DNA from: Kiritimatiellia bacterium
Lineage (GTDB): Bacteria; Verrucomicrobiota; Kiritimatiellia; RFP12; UBA1067
DNA: 60,519 nucleotides
Direction: 5' to 3'
NCBI GenBank assembly: GCA_027858965.1
Contig: JAQIBS010000008.1
Span: forward strand, 1-60,519
Shown: one piece after another, positions 25,404-34,142 of the stretch
How the letters are laid out: every line of letters starts with the position of its first letter
How positions within the stretch are numbered: position 1 is the stretch's first letter
The notes under the pieces: model-generated
Told to the model about the DNA's origin: nothing
The model's input: only the letters and a program-made list of their open reading frames with translations
Database searches by the model: none
Made by a program: the position numbers and the translations under genes

Positions 25404-28400
25404 CTACTGTATCGTGATTACAAGTCCGCGACCGATCAGCCCCACTTCCCCTGTTGCATTGTTGTAGCTGATCGACCAACTGCTGTTCTCAAGATTTGAA
25501 TCGGCAAACGGAGCTGTCAAAGCTCCCGGTGTACAGCGTGCAATCACATAGCGGGAACCGACCTTAAGTTCATCAAGGTCTTCAATCTGCAGTGTCAACC
25601 CCGTAAGATCAAGGGAACCCTGAACATCCAGCAGATCGCTGGTTCCATCCAATCTCACATCAGTCAACAATGTTCCACTGAGAGGTATTGCCGCAACCAG
25701 CGTCAAGGCACCGACCGAATCCACGCCACCCGGAGCAATTGAACCAAGGACAGTGAATGTGCCATTGGAAACTACACCTGCACCGCTCAGATCTGTCAGC
25801 GTCTGACTGGTTCCATCCAGATCAAGGACAGAACCTGCAGCGAGAGTAACCGCACCGACTGACAGTACTGAATCACTATCACCGGTAAACCATTTTGTTT
25901 TCAGATACGCTTCGACACCTGCTCGCTCAGCCTGGGTCAATGCGCGATCAAAAACGATCACCTCGGCCATATTGCCTGAACCGACACCACCGAAACGCGA
26001 TCCGAGAAACAACGGAGTGTTATCCGTATTCGCTGAAACGCTTTTGGAATCGCTGAGAACAGTTTCGCCGCTGATCAGATTGGCCGAGCTGGTGCCATCG
26101 CTGATCATATAATCATAGATCTCATAGACGTTATTATCCCGCGACGGGAACAGAATGTCACCGGACCAAATATAATTGAACAGAAAATTAGTTTCACTCG
26201 ACATGCCGAAAGCCTTGCCGGCACTCGAGCTTCCCGTATGCGCCAAAAACATTGACCCATTGTTTTTTCGGTTACCGACCACGAAAAGCGTCCGGTTCTG
26301 CGAGCCGGAAATATCCGTGTTATTTGCCGTCCTCATTCCGCTTGTGCCATCCAGAGAAAGCACCGCATGTCCGTTCACCTCATTCTCCAGAACCGTAAAG
26401 CCCGCACCCGGTGTAATCGGCTCGGCATTCAGTGCCGCCCCGGCAGTTCCCTTATTTTCCCAAGATGTAACCACTCCGTCTGCATTGGTTGTCAGGGTGG
26501 AATCATCAGCTGCATCAAACCAGACCTTGCTTTCTTCCAGCACATCCTGAAGAGAGGGCATGCTCATCACAAGGGTGCCTTCACTCACAAAAGTGCCTCC
26601 ACTGTAAGCATTCAATCCGGAAAGGCTCAATGTTCCTGTTCCTGTTTTGGTGAGTGTAATCTCACCGTCAACCGATCCGGAAAAATCATGGTTGGAGCCA
26701 TCGTCGTTAACAGTCAGCTCAACCGGTGTAGCAGAGCTGCTCGTTATCCGTCCATCTCCACTGATCCCGACCAATGTCTGGGAAGATCCATTAAGATCCA
26801 CCATAGCGCCTTCGGCAACCTGTAGTGATGTGTCAACCGGCAGCATATTTTCAAGTCCGCCGCTCTGCACCAGATCCGCAATTTCCTGGACACTCAAAGC
26901 ACGGTTCGCGATCTGAACGTTATCAAGCCAGCCCTTGAAATTTGCATCGGCGGTTGTCTTACCGATTACGAAGTTTGCTGGCTGAGCATTCAGACCGGTA
27001 CGCGCTATGGATGTCACATAATTTCCATCAAGGTAGAGAGTCTGGGTTGAACCATTCCAGGTGACAGCTATATGGTGCCAGTTGCCATCCTTGGGATCAG
27101 TGCTGAGTCCATCAAGCACCCAGTCATTTGCATACCAGTAGTGGATCAATTTGTTATTTCCATCAAAGCGGATATTATTACATTTGTTTGCGGAATTGAC
27201 ACCCCAGCCCAGAAAACCACCTGAGTTACCGGAACCGTTATCCTTCTCCCAGAGGGCGATTGTATAGGGAGTGCTCCCTGTAGGAACACCTACGGGGAAA
27301 ACGCTTCTCACCAGAGTGCTGTTACCATCCAGATAGAGTGCGCCCCCGAACTTACCACTGGCTGAATATGCAGGCGAACCGGAAGCCGTTAAATCATTTC
27401 CGTTAACACTGCTGTCCTCACCCAGATTATCCGGATTATCAAACAGGTAGCTGGCCTGAACACCCTCAGGTATTGGAAGGCAGGTTAACGACCCTCCATT
27501 GACAACGGTATCGCCGTTATAGGAGGTATTAGTGCCAGAGAGAGTGAGTGTGCCGTATCCATCTTTAGTCAACCCGCCATTTCCAGAAAGACCGCTGTGC
27601 AGCTTTAATCCAGTCCCCGAAGAGGTTGAAACCATGACTCCGTTGGAAACAACAACTGGTACCGTTATATCGTGGGTGCCTGAGAAAACGCTAATAGAGG
27701 GGTAAATACCTGAGACACCGGGGTTGTCGTTGAGTGTTAATGTGCTAAAAGCCGCCCCTGATCCTATAGTATAGGCTGCCGCATTCGTTGTAGCAAAGGC
27801 GATGCTGCCTGCGGTCTGATCTCCATCCAATGTTACAAAGACATTACTCTGCAGAATACCGGGGAGCGAAACCCAGTCGGCTACGCCGGCGGGCACACAG
27901 TTAGTCCAGTTCCCGGCTGTTGTCCAGCTACCTCCGGCGCTGTTTTTCCATACAGCGGGAAGTCTCAGAGAAAAATTATCGAACTGTGCATTGCCTTCAT
28001 TTTCACTGAAAGTGGCCTGCCAGATACCGACCTGCAATGCCAGTCCGTCCATATCATCGCGACTACTGGCGCTGATCTGAGCCCAGTTTACGCCATCCGT
28101 ACTTCGATAGCTGATAAATATATTGTCTGATCTCACAAGCCTTAGCCAGGGTTGCAGGCCTGCGACTTCTACAATGTTGCTACTGATGGAATTATCGGTA
28201 CTGCGCAATCCGCATGAATTATGGTCAGGAAAATGCTTAACCGCAACCCAGTCCTCACCGGCATCGGCATCGGCAGGATCAGCCACACGCGCCATCAAAC
28301 CGGCATCATGCCATTTGACATTATTCATGCTGACAAGCTCTATGCGCGCATCGAAATCACCTTCAACCGTTTTATAGAGAAGCACTCCGTCGTTATCTCC

Positions 28401-28652
28401 GTGCTCCCAGTTGCCATTGGTCGTACGAAAGGTCAATGTCCCTGCGTTAGAACTGTTGGCATCCACTGCCGCCACGGTTGTATTGCCACCGGTGACATTA
28501 TAAAAGAAACCATCCCAGATTGTACCGGCCACACCGTTGGAATCATAATCATGAGACACATCAAAAGCGTCATAAACAACTGACGCTTGTGCATTAACCA
28601 TTGCAGTCAATGCGACAGCCAAACAAACTTCTTTAACAACTTTCATATTCAT
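25404..28652 (-). CDS. Secreted PATR/LamG multidomain protein
   Basis: A 1082-residue exported protein. The signal peptide is MNMKVVKEVCLAVALTAMVN and is followed by QAS. Residues ~25-255 form a concanavalin-like domain (DFDARIELVSMNNVKWHDAG, DGLALQVGIWQATF). Then come autotransporter-associated repeats (WTTAGNWTNCVPAGVADWVS, KDGYGTLTLSGTNTSYNGDT, TKTGTGTLSLSGLNAYSGGT), a LamG domain near 400-595 and a second lectin-like domain near 717-917, and a final beta region with no barrel. I set the start at 28652 because AAGGAG lies six bases before that ATG; the longer frame begins in non-coding sequence. It shares its domain set with the anti-sigma fusion downstream. It is probably a cell-surface or secreted polysaccharide-binding protein; how it reaches the surface without a barrel is not evident. 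Confidence 0.8.
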   Translation of the reverse strand: MNMKVVKEVCLAVALTAMVNAQASVVYDAFDVSHDYDSNGVAGTIWDGFFYNVTGGNTTVAAVDANSSNAGTLTFRTTNGNWEHGDNDGVLLYKTVEGDFDARIELVSMNNVKWHDAGLMARVADPADADAGEDWVAVKHFPDHNSCGLRSTDNSISSNIVEVAGLQPWLRLVRSDNIFISYRSTDGVNWAQISASSRDDMDGLALQVGIWQATFSENEGNAQFDNFSLRLPAVWKNSAGGSWTTAGNWTNCVPAGVADWVSLPGILQSNVFVTLDGDQTAGSIAFATTNAAAYTIGSGAAFSTLTLNDNPGVSGIYPSISVFSGTHDITVPVVVSNGVMVSTSSGTGLKLHSGLSGNGGLTKDGYGTLTLSGTNTSYNGDTVVNGGSLTCLPIPEGVQASYLFDNPDNLGEDSSVNGNDLTASGSPAYSASGKFGGALYLDGNSTLVRSVFPVGVPTGSTPYTIALWEKDNGSGNSGGFLGWGVNSANKCNNIRFDGNNKLIHYWYANDWVLDGLSTDPKDGNWHHIAVTWNGSTQTLYLDGNYVTSIARTGLNAQPANFVIGKTTADANFKGWLDNVQIANRALSVQEIADLVQSGGLENMLPVDTSLQVAEGAMVDLNGSSQTLVGISGDGRITSSSATPVELTVNDDGSNHDFSGSVDGEITLTKTGTGTLSLSGLNAYSGGTFVSEGTLVMSMPSLQDVLEESKVWFDAADDSTLTTNADGVVTSWENKGTAGAALNAEPITPGAGFTVLENEVNGHAVLSLDGTSGMRTANNTDISGSQNRTLFVVGNRKNNGSMFLAHTGSSSAGKAFGMSSETNFLFNYIWSGDILFPSRDNNVYEIYDYMISDGTSSANLISGETVLSDSKSVSANTDNTPLFLGSRFGGVGSGNMAEVIVFDRALTQAERAGVEAYLKTKWFTGDSDSVLSVGAVTLAAGSVLDLDGTSQTLTDLSGAGVVSNGTFTVLGSIAPGGVDSVGALTLVAAIPLSGTLLTDVRLDGTSDLLDVQGSLDLTGLTLQIEDLDELKVGSRYVIARCTPGALTAPFADSNLENSSWSISYNNATGEVGLIGRGLVITIQ

Positions 28653-28902
28653 AACCATCTCCTTGTCACAGAATTTAAATACATTTCTGGATAATATAAG
28701 ATTTTTACCAAATATCTGACAAACCAAATTTCAATGTGTATCACACATAGAGTCCGCTATTAGTATATTAGCGCTCCTACCCCCTTATCTTTCATCCGAT
28801 ACAAAAAAATATTCATTTTTTGTTACTTCGCATACTTTCGTGAGTGAATCACCATTTGTCATATATCCCGATTACATCAGGATTGTCCGGTTCAAACCGA
28901 AC
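28653..28902. promoter_or_regulatory. AT-rich upstream region of the PATR/LamG gene
   Basis: About 250 AT-rich bases upstream of the leftward secreted-protein gene, with the AAGGAG ribosome-binding site at its edge. The promoter should lie here, possibly read by the neighbouring ECF sigma factor, but I can see no repeated sigma-specific motif. Confidence 0.3.
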
Positions 28903-29015
28903 TTACTGAATCAGCTTTTTCAATTTTTTCAGCGATTTAGTAACAATCAAGCCATTGGTCTCTATATTCTTAATAATTTCCTGCGGAGTTCGGGTATCCA
29001 CCGGAGCCACGCATC
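28903..29015 (-). pseudogene. Possible fused 3' fragment after a deletion in the restriction locus
   Basis: Just past RGSG, another frame opens without a start: PVDTRTPQEIIKNIETNG and so on, ending in a lysine-rich helix at the TAA at 28903-28905. It looks like the tail of a different protein, possibly another restriction-modification subunit, now joined to the hsdR remnant by a deletion. I cannot assign it with certainty. Confidence 0.35.
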
Positions 29016-30547
29016 GGCTCAATTAAATCCGCGCCTTTGTGCTGCCCACCCATGCATTTGAAGGCGTAGAGGTCTTTCTGCTCCCTGCCGTTTTTGTTGC
29101 ACCACTCTGTATAGAGGTTGTTCATTTTCATTGCCCCCCGGTCCGCATGAATCTCGCGGGTGCAGAAAATAATGACCTTCTGTTCAGGTCCGCCATTGAG
29201 GCAGAGCTGTTCAAAGAGATCCTCACACATCGCGGGAGTGCGCAGCTCTATGAAAAGTTTATCGTCAAAATCTTTGCCGGTGTAGCGCTCTTTGGGCAGG
29301 TCATCGGCGGTCAGAACTTTTCCCGTGCGTATATCAACCGCTTTGGCGGCCAGTATATCGGCACGCGTAAATATGCAGTCATCGATATTGGCCTTGCGTT
29401 TAACAATTTCGCAGGCTGCCAGATATCCATCCTCCTGAGCTTCAACCAAGGTGTACTCATAAACCGGCTCGCCGAAATAGCGGAAATTGTTCGATGTTAT
29501 CTCCCGATCTTTAAGTTCCGCATCAGTTGTAGCTCCCGCTTCATGCAGCTGACGCGGGGTAGCTGTCAGTCCGATATGAATGGCATTGGGGTTACGTTCC
29601 AGCACCTCAGACCAGCGGCCTCAGGCAGAGCGGTGACACTCATCAATGATAATCACGCTGAACGCATCCTCTTCGTAGTGCTCAGTCAGAAAGCTGGCAA
29701 AGTCCTGCGCTTTATCATCCAGTCCAAGTGTCTGATAGGTGGCAATATGGATGCGGGCATTACGGGCGGCATTCTCGCCGCGAACATTCTTCACCATGCG
29801 CACATTATCACCAAAGGCCGCTTTCAACTTGGTGTACGCCTGCTCCCGCAGTTCATCGCGGTCACATATGAACAGCACCGGTTTGGGCAACTGCTCCGCC
29901 TCATGCAAACGCCAGAGCAGGTTGGTGGCAATAATGGTTTTACCGGAGCCGGTGGCCAGAGAGAGCAGAACACGAGGCGACACCCCTTCATTGCGGCATT
30001 GCAGGATTTTTTCAAAAGCAGCCCGGATAGCGGCATCCTGATAGTAGCGACTCTGCGACCAGGCCGGACTATCCGCCATAAAAAGCATCTTTGATTCAGG
30101 GGCCGTCAGGTCAATACCGGTGGCTTTGGTGTAACTCGCGGTTAAATCCGCATGTGAGGAAAAATCTTTAACCGGATGAGGTCCGCTCTGTAAGCGGGTA
30201 AAACCATCATACGCTCCGTATCGATGCCCGTTGGTTGCATAGACATATTTGATCTCAAACCGGTCACACTTTGCATAACCCTTGGCCTGCTGCATGCCTT
30301 CTAACGGATCTGCACTCTCCTTTTTCGCTTCTATCACAGCAACCGGTAGAGGATGGGGCCTGCCATCGGTCTGCACACAAAGCAGATAATCGGTGCGACC
30401 CGAGCCTTTGCGACGGCGGCCCTTCGCCCCGATCGGATCGACCGGTGCGGGTGTCTCCATTTTAATCCGCTGGGGATCATCATAGCCCTTGGAACGCAGA
30501 ACAGGATCAATCAGATGAAAACGCGTTTCCTGTTCATTGTAACTCAT
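28970..30547 (-). pseudogene. hsdR: Broken type I restriction endonuclease subunit (hsdR remnant)
   Basis: Read leftward, the N-terminal part (30547-29621, 308 residues) has a PD-(D/E)xK nuclease domain (D53, E73-x-K75 in VAVIEAKKE), a Walker A motif ATGSGKT and a DEAD-like DECH box. It then hits TGA directly after DECHRSA. The same frame continues without shift as GRWSEVLE and then GLTATPRQ (helicase motif III), so a single nonsense codon, probably from TGG (Trp) or a Tyr codon, interrupts the gene. The second part ends after about 210 residues at RGSGGYPNSAGNY, far short of a full HsdR (normally 800-1000 residues). It lacks the rest of the helicase and the C-terminal domain. No hsdM or hsdS gene is present. 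It is clearly inactive unless the stop is read through, and even then truncated. Confidence 0.85.
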
Positions 30548-30636
30548 TCCTGATTTCCCCCTGTTATACTTAACAATCTTTCCATACTTGCTTGTAAGAT
30601 TGTATCATTCGGCATACCCCCTGAAAAGTCATTACT

Positions 30637-32388
30637 ATGGATATTACATTGCGAGATTACCCACCATTGAGGTACTATCAGTGTATGTTTATGCCATGCA
30701 CACAGAAAGAGATAGAAGAGCGCGGCTGGGATTCTCCGGATATTATTCTAGTCTCAGGTGATGCCTATATCGACACCCCCTTCTCGGGTACCGCCGTGAT
30801 TGGCCGCGTTCTGGAAAGCAAAGGTTACAGGGTAGCCATTATTCCGCAACCTGATATCAACTCAAAAGAAGATATCAAACGACTGGGGGAGCCAAAACTA
30901 TTCTGGGGGGTCTCCAGCGGCTGTGTTGATTCCATGGTGGCAAACTATACCGCAACCGGAAAAAAGCGAAGAAGCGATGATTTCACCCCGGGCGGTCTTA
31001 ACAACGCGCGTCCTGACCGGGCGGTGATAGCCTACTGCAATTTAATACGTTCCGCCTTCAAACCCTGCAAGCCAATTGTTATCGGCGGCATTGAAGCAAG
31101 TCTGCGACGGATTGCACACTATGATTTCTGGTCGGACAAGGTGCGGCGGCCGCTCCTCTTTGATGCCAAAGCGGATATCCTTTCCTACGGGATGGGAGAG
31201 CATTCAATGGTTGAAATTGCACAGGCCATAAAAGCAGGCCGTTCATGCAAGAACATCCCCGGCATATGCTATGCGCAACCTGCCACGGCAGAGATTCCTC
31301 AGCACGCCGTTATGCTGCCGGATTTTAAAAGCGTTGCGGAGAAGTCGGAGGAGGGACACCATGCGTTCATAAAGATGTTCACACTGTTTTCGGAGAATCA
31401 GGAGGCACAGAGTGCCAATGCGCTGATTCAGCAGATCGACACCCGTAACCTGATACACAATCCGCCGGCTACGCTGCTCAGTCAGGAGGAACTTGATGCC
31501 GTTTACAAACTGCCCTTTAAGCTGGATGTTCATCCTGATTGTTCAAGGAACGGAAAAGTTCGCGCTTTAGATACCATTCAGTTCTCGATAACCACCCACC
31601 GCGGATGCTACGGAACATGCAACTTCTGCGCAATTGCAGTTCATCAGGGGCGCCGAGTTGTCAGCCGATCGGAGAAATCGATTATCTCCGAAGCCAAACG
31701 CATGACTCAGCACAGCAGGTTCCGAGGGATCATCAGTGATGCAGGAGGTCCAACTGCAAACATGTATGGATTTGAGTGCAGTCATAAAATCAAACATGGC
31801 GCATGCCGGGATAAACGCTGCCTCTACCCATCAGTATGCAAGCAATTGCACCCGACCCATAAACCTCTCATCAATCTGCTGACGCATTTGAGATCTCTGC
31901 CAAACGTGCGCAAGGTCTTCACAGCCTCGGGCATCCGGGCTGATCTTGTGACTGCTGACAAGCAACATGGCGGCGAGTATGTGCAGTGCATTGCAAAGAA
32001 TCATGTTTCGGGGCAACTCAAGCTGGCACCCGAACATGTCAGCAAAAGGGTGCTCGGGTTTATGGGTAAGCCGGATAACAGCTCACTTCTTGAATTTAAA
32101 AAAATGTTTGAAGAGAGCAATCGCCGCTTTGAGCTCCGGCAGTTTCTGACCTATTATTTTATTGCAGCACATCCAGGTTGCTCTTTGGAGGATATGAAGG
32201 CATTAAAACGTTTTGCAACCCGGGAGCTAAAACTCACTCCCGAACAGGTACAGGTATTCACTCCCACCCCCTCCACCTGGTCGACAACCATGTATTACAC
32301 AGGAATTGACCCATTCAGCGGCGAAAAGATTCATGTAGCTCGCGGAGCACGCGACAAGCAGACGCAGAAAGATGTTCTTCAGAGTTAA
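30637..32388 (+). CDS. YgiQ-type radical SAM protein (UPF0313)
   Basis: A 583-residue protein of the UPF0313/YgiQ family. The N-terminal half (MFMPCTQKEIEERGWDSPDI from residue 17, then DAYIDTPFSGTAVIGRVLE) resembles the B12-binding-like fold of the family. The radical SAM domain carries the cluster motif C324-x3-C328-x2-C331 (GCYGTCNFCAIAVHQGR), which binds the [4Fe-4S] cluster that cleaves S-adenosylmethionine. Further stretches are FTASGIRADL and LKLAPEHVSKRVLGFMGKP. It lacks the long disordered C-terminal tail of many YgiQ proteins. The first ATG at 30637 has no good ribosome-binding site; the Met at 30685 is an alternative. The reaction is not known for the family. It is transcribed divergently from the restriction remnant. 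Confidence 0.88.
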   Translation: MDITLRDYPPLRYYQCMFMPCTQKEIEERGWDSPDIILVSGDAYIDTPFSGTAVIGRVLESKGYRVAIIPQPDINSKEDIKRLGEPKLFWGVSSGCVDSMVANYTATGKKRRSDDFTPGGLNNARPDRAVIAYCNLIRSAFKPCKPIVIGGIEASLRRIAHYDFWSDKVRRPLLFDAKADILSYGMGEHSMVEIAQAIKAGRSCKNIPGICYAQPATAEIPQHAVMLPDFKSVAEKSEEGHHAFIKMFTLFSENQEAQSANALIQQIDTRNLIHNPPATLLSQEELDAVYKLPFKLDVHPDCSRNGKVRALDTIQFSITTHRGCYGTCNFCAIAVHQGRRVVSRSEKSIISEAKRMTQHSRFRGIISDAGGPTANMYGFECSHKIKHGACRDKRCLYPSVCKQLHPTHKPLINLLTHLRSLPNVRKVFTASGIRADLVTADKQHGGEYVQCIAKNHVSGQLKLAPEHVSKRVLGFMGKPDNSSLLEFKKMFEESNRRFELRQFLTYYFIAAHPGCSLEDMKALKRFATRELKLTPEQVQVFTPTPSTWSTTMYYTGIDPFSGEKIHVARGARDKQTQKDVLQS

Positions 32389-32546
32389 CAGACAAGCCAT
32401 TTTTCTTCTTTGCCAACCCTGCCAATGAAAGAAGTGAGACTGACTTTCAATGGTCCGTGTTATTCTTTTCCGGTAATGGGTGTGTATCATAATTGTCGGC
32501 ACCTTTTGCAGTACCATTCGGCAGATTCAGCTTCGAAGTTTCACAA

Positions 32547-32588
32547 TGACAAAGTGACATCACTTGTGTTATTATAGTGACATCACTT
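32547..32588 (+). promoter_or_regulatory. Promoter with twin operators of the RHH/PIN operon
   Basis: TGACAA (32547-32552) and TATTAT (32570-32575), 17 bases apart, form the promoter. AGTGACATCACTT occurs twice, at 32553-32565 (in the spacer) and 32576-32588 (just after the -10 box). Each is an imperfect palindrome with TGA...TCA arms. The two centres are 23 bases apart, about two helical turns. This is what a ribbon-helix-helix antitoxin repressing its own promoter would bind. Confidence 0.7.
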
Positions 32589-32607
32589 TTCAGAAGGGAG
32601 TTATTCG

Positions 32608-32862
32608 ATGATCAAACAGATGACATTAAGACGCATTCCTGATTCGGTTGAAAAAGCGTTGAGGAAACGGGCGAAGGAGAGCGGTCGAAGCCTGAACATG
32701 GTCTCGATTGACCTTCTTTCTCAGGCGCTGGGTGTTAGTCAACCAAATGAAAAGAAACGCGACCTCTCGGAGTTATGCGGCATGTGGAATGCTGATGAGC
32801 TAAAAGAGTTCAAGTGTAACACCGAGACTTTCAACGCCATTGACCCGGAGCTCTGGTCATGA
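32608..32862 (+). CDS. Ribbon-helix-helix (FitA/VapB-like) antitoxin
   Basis: An 84-residue protein whose first 45 residues (KQMTLRRIPDSVEKALRKRA, then ESGRSLNMVSIDLLSQAL) match the Arc/CopG/FitA ribbon-helix-helix DNA-binding fold. The C-terminal ~35 residues are acidic and aromatic, as expected for a toxin-neutralising tail. GGGAG lies about eight bases before the ATG. The stop overlaps the toxin start by four bases (ATGA). It likely dimerises, binds the twin palindromes in its own promoter and covers the active site of the PIN toxin. Confidence 0.85.
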   Translation: MIKQMTLRRIPDSVEKALRKRAKESGRSLNMVSIDLLSQALGVSQPNEKKRDLSELCGMWNADELKEFKCNTETFNAIDPELWS

Positions 32863-33245
32863 CACTTTGTATTGACACCAATGCCTATAGCCGGCTTATG
32901 ACTGGAGACGTTGCGGTGAAAGAGCTTCTGGAAAAAGCCGATTCCATCATCATTCCAACGATCGTTCTTGGGGAGCTGTATGCCGGCTTTGAAACTGGCA
33001 CTCGTCGGGAAGAAAACCGTAGAGCGCTTAAACTGTTTATGATGAAAACCGGGGCAACGGTTGTCGCTGTCACCGAGGAAACAGCTGACCGTTACGGCTT
33101 ACTGGTAAAAGAGCTTCGAAAAAAGGGCAAGCCGATACCAACTAATGATCTATGGATTGCCTCGATCGCATTGGAATCAGGCGCACAGCTTCTCAGTTAT
33201 GATTCACACTTCAATGTTATATCCGGTTTACGGGTTATTGGGTGA
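32859..33245 (+). CDS. PIN-domain ribonuclease toxin (VapC/FitB-like)
   Basis: A 128-residue PIN-domain protein. The expected acidic residues are present: D6 (LCIDTNAYSRL), E39 (IVLGELYAGF), D97 (PTNDLWIASIA) and D115 (LLSYDSHF). They would bind Mg2+ or Mn2+ for RNA cleavage; VapC-type toxins commonly cut initiator tRNA or rRNA, and the target here is unknown. Length and motif spacing are typical and the gene looks intact. It overlaps its antitoxin by ATGA. Confidence 0.9.
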   Translation: MTLCIDTNAYSRLMTGDVAVKELLEKADSIIIPTIVLGELYAGFETGTRREENRRALKLFMMKTGATVVAVTEETADRYGLLVKELRKKGKPIPTNDLWIASIALESGAQLLSYDSHFNVISGLRVIG

Positions 33246-33320
33246 AACTCAGAAACTGATCAATACAGGAAAAAACATTCGCATCTCACAAGGGTTCAGT
33301 TTGGTTGCGGCGCCGCTGCT

Positions 33321-34028
33321 TTAGACCTCAAAGCCATTGTCTTTGAGGATACGAATGAGGGCTTCGGCAGCACCTGCTTCGGCGGCGCGTTTTGTTCCCG
33401 CGGCAAACTGTGCCTCATAACCGCCATAGACCGACGCCTTCATTGTATAGACAGGATCATGGTCAGGTCCCTCTGATTCAAGCAATGTATAGAGAGGAGA
33501 GTCAGGCCAGCCATGGTACTGCGCCAACTCCTGCAAAGCGCCTTTAGGATTATCAAACCAGCGTTCCTCCGGCATCGCAGGAAGTTTTGCGATCAGAGTT
33601 TTAAAGAGCTGTTCAGCCGCAACATAACCACCGTCACACCATACAGCTCCCAGAAGCGCTTCAAGGGCATCTTCCAAAGTTCGATCAATGCTACGTTCAT
33701 CAACAGGCGTACTGACAGCAAGAATGTAATCACCCAGATCAAACAATCGTGCCAGTTCTGCCAGAGAGCGACCGTTTGCCATATGCGTTACATGCAAAGT
33801 CAAATCCCCCTCGTTTAGATCCGGGCAATTACAATAGACATGCTCCGAGGCCAACAGGCCGTAGACAGCATCGCCCAGAAACTCAAGACGTTGATTATCT
33901 GATTTAACAGTGTCCGGATTACGTCCGCGGTAAGAGGGAGGAGTTAAAGCCATATCCAACAAATCAGGATTGCTGAATGTATATCCCAGAGCCTTCTGGA
34001 GTTCATCAAGTTTTTCTATTCTTTGCAT
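33321..34028 (-). CDS. rnc: Ribonuclease III
   Basis: A 235-residue double-strand-specific endoribonuclease used in rRNA and mRNA processing. The RNase III domain (1-150) includes the signature NQRLEFLGDAV at 45-55, with E49 and D53 as metal ligands, and the second catalytic pair D120 and E123 in EDALEALLGAVW. A double-stranded RNA-binding domain occupies about 158-232 (NPKGALQELAQYHG, then GTKRAAEAGAAEALI). The usual NERLEFLGD motif has Glu replaced by Gln at residue 46; the core catalytic residues are intact, so activity is expected. It stands between the toxin operon and the membrane-spermidine synthase gene, separated by a 9-bp tandem repeat. Confidence 0.95.
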   Translation of the reverse strand: MQRIEKLDELQKALGYTFSNPDLLDMALTPPSYRGRNPDTVKSDNQRLEFLGDAVYGLLASEHVYCNCPDLNEGDLTLHVTHMANGRSLAELARLFDLGDYILAVSTPVDERSIDRTLEDALEALLGAVWCDGGYVAAEQLFKTLIAKLPAMPEERWFDNPKGALQELAQYHGWPDSPLYTLLESEGPDHDPVYTMKASVYGGYEAQFAAGTKRAAEAGAAEALIRILKDNGFEV

Positions 34029-34045
34029 AGTTTTGAAACGGTGTT

Positions 34046-34075
34046 ATGGGCCTTATGAGCCTAATGAGCCCTATG
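34046..34075. repeat. Tandem 9-bp repeat, ATGRGCC-type
   Basis: ATGGGCCTT, ATGAGCCTA and ATGAGCCCT follow one another and end in a further ATG. The unit is the same as in the array at 5238-5282. Confidence 0.7.
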
Positions 34076-34142
34076 TTTTCACAAGTATCCAATGCTCGCA
34101 TTCGCGCACATCAGGGTTTTAAAGTCATGCGGCATTGCCACA

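Noticed and set aside
29621..29623. TGA recoded as an amino acid
   Set aside because: TGA serves as the normal stop in intact genes here, for example fetA and the patatin gene, so the TGA in hsdR is a nonsense mutation.
29039..30094. 351-codon plus-strand frame opposite the hsdR remnant
   Set aside because: It is the mirror of a recognisable helicase sequence and shows no protein family of its own.
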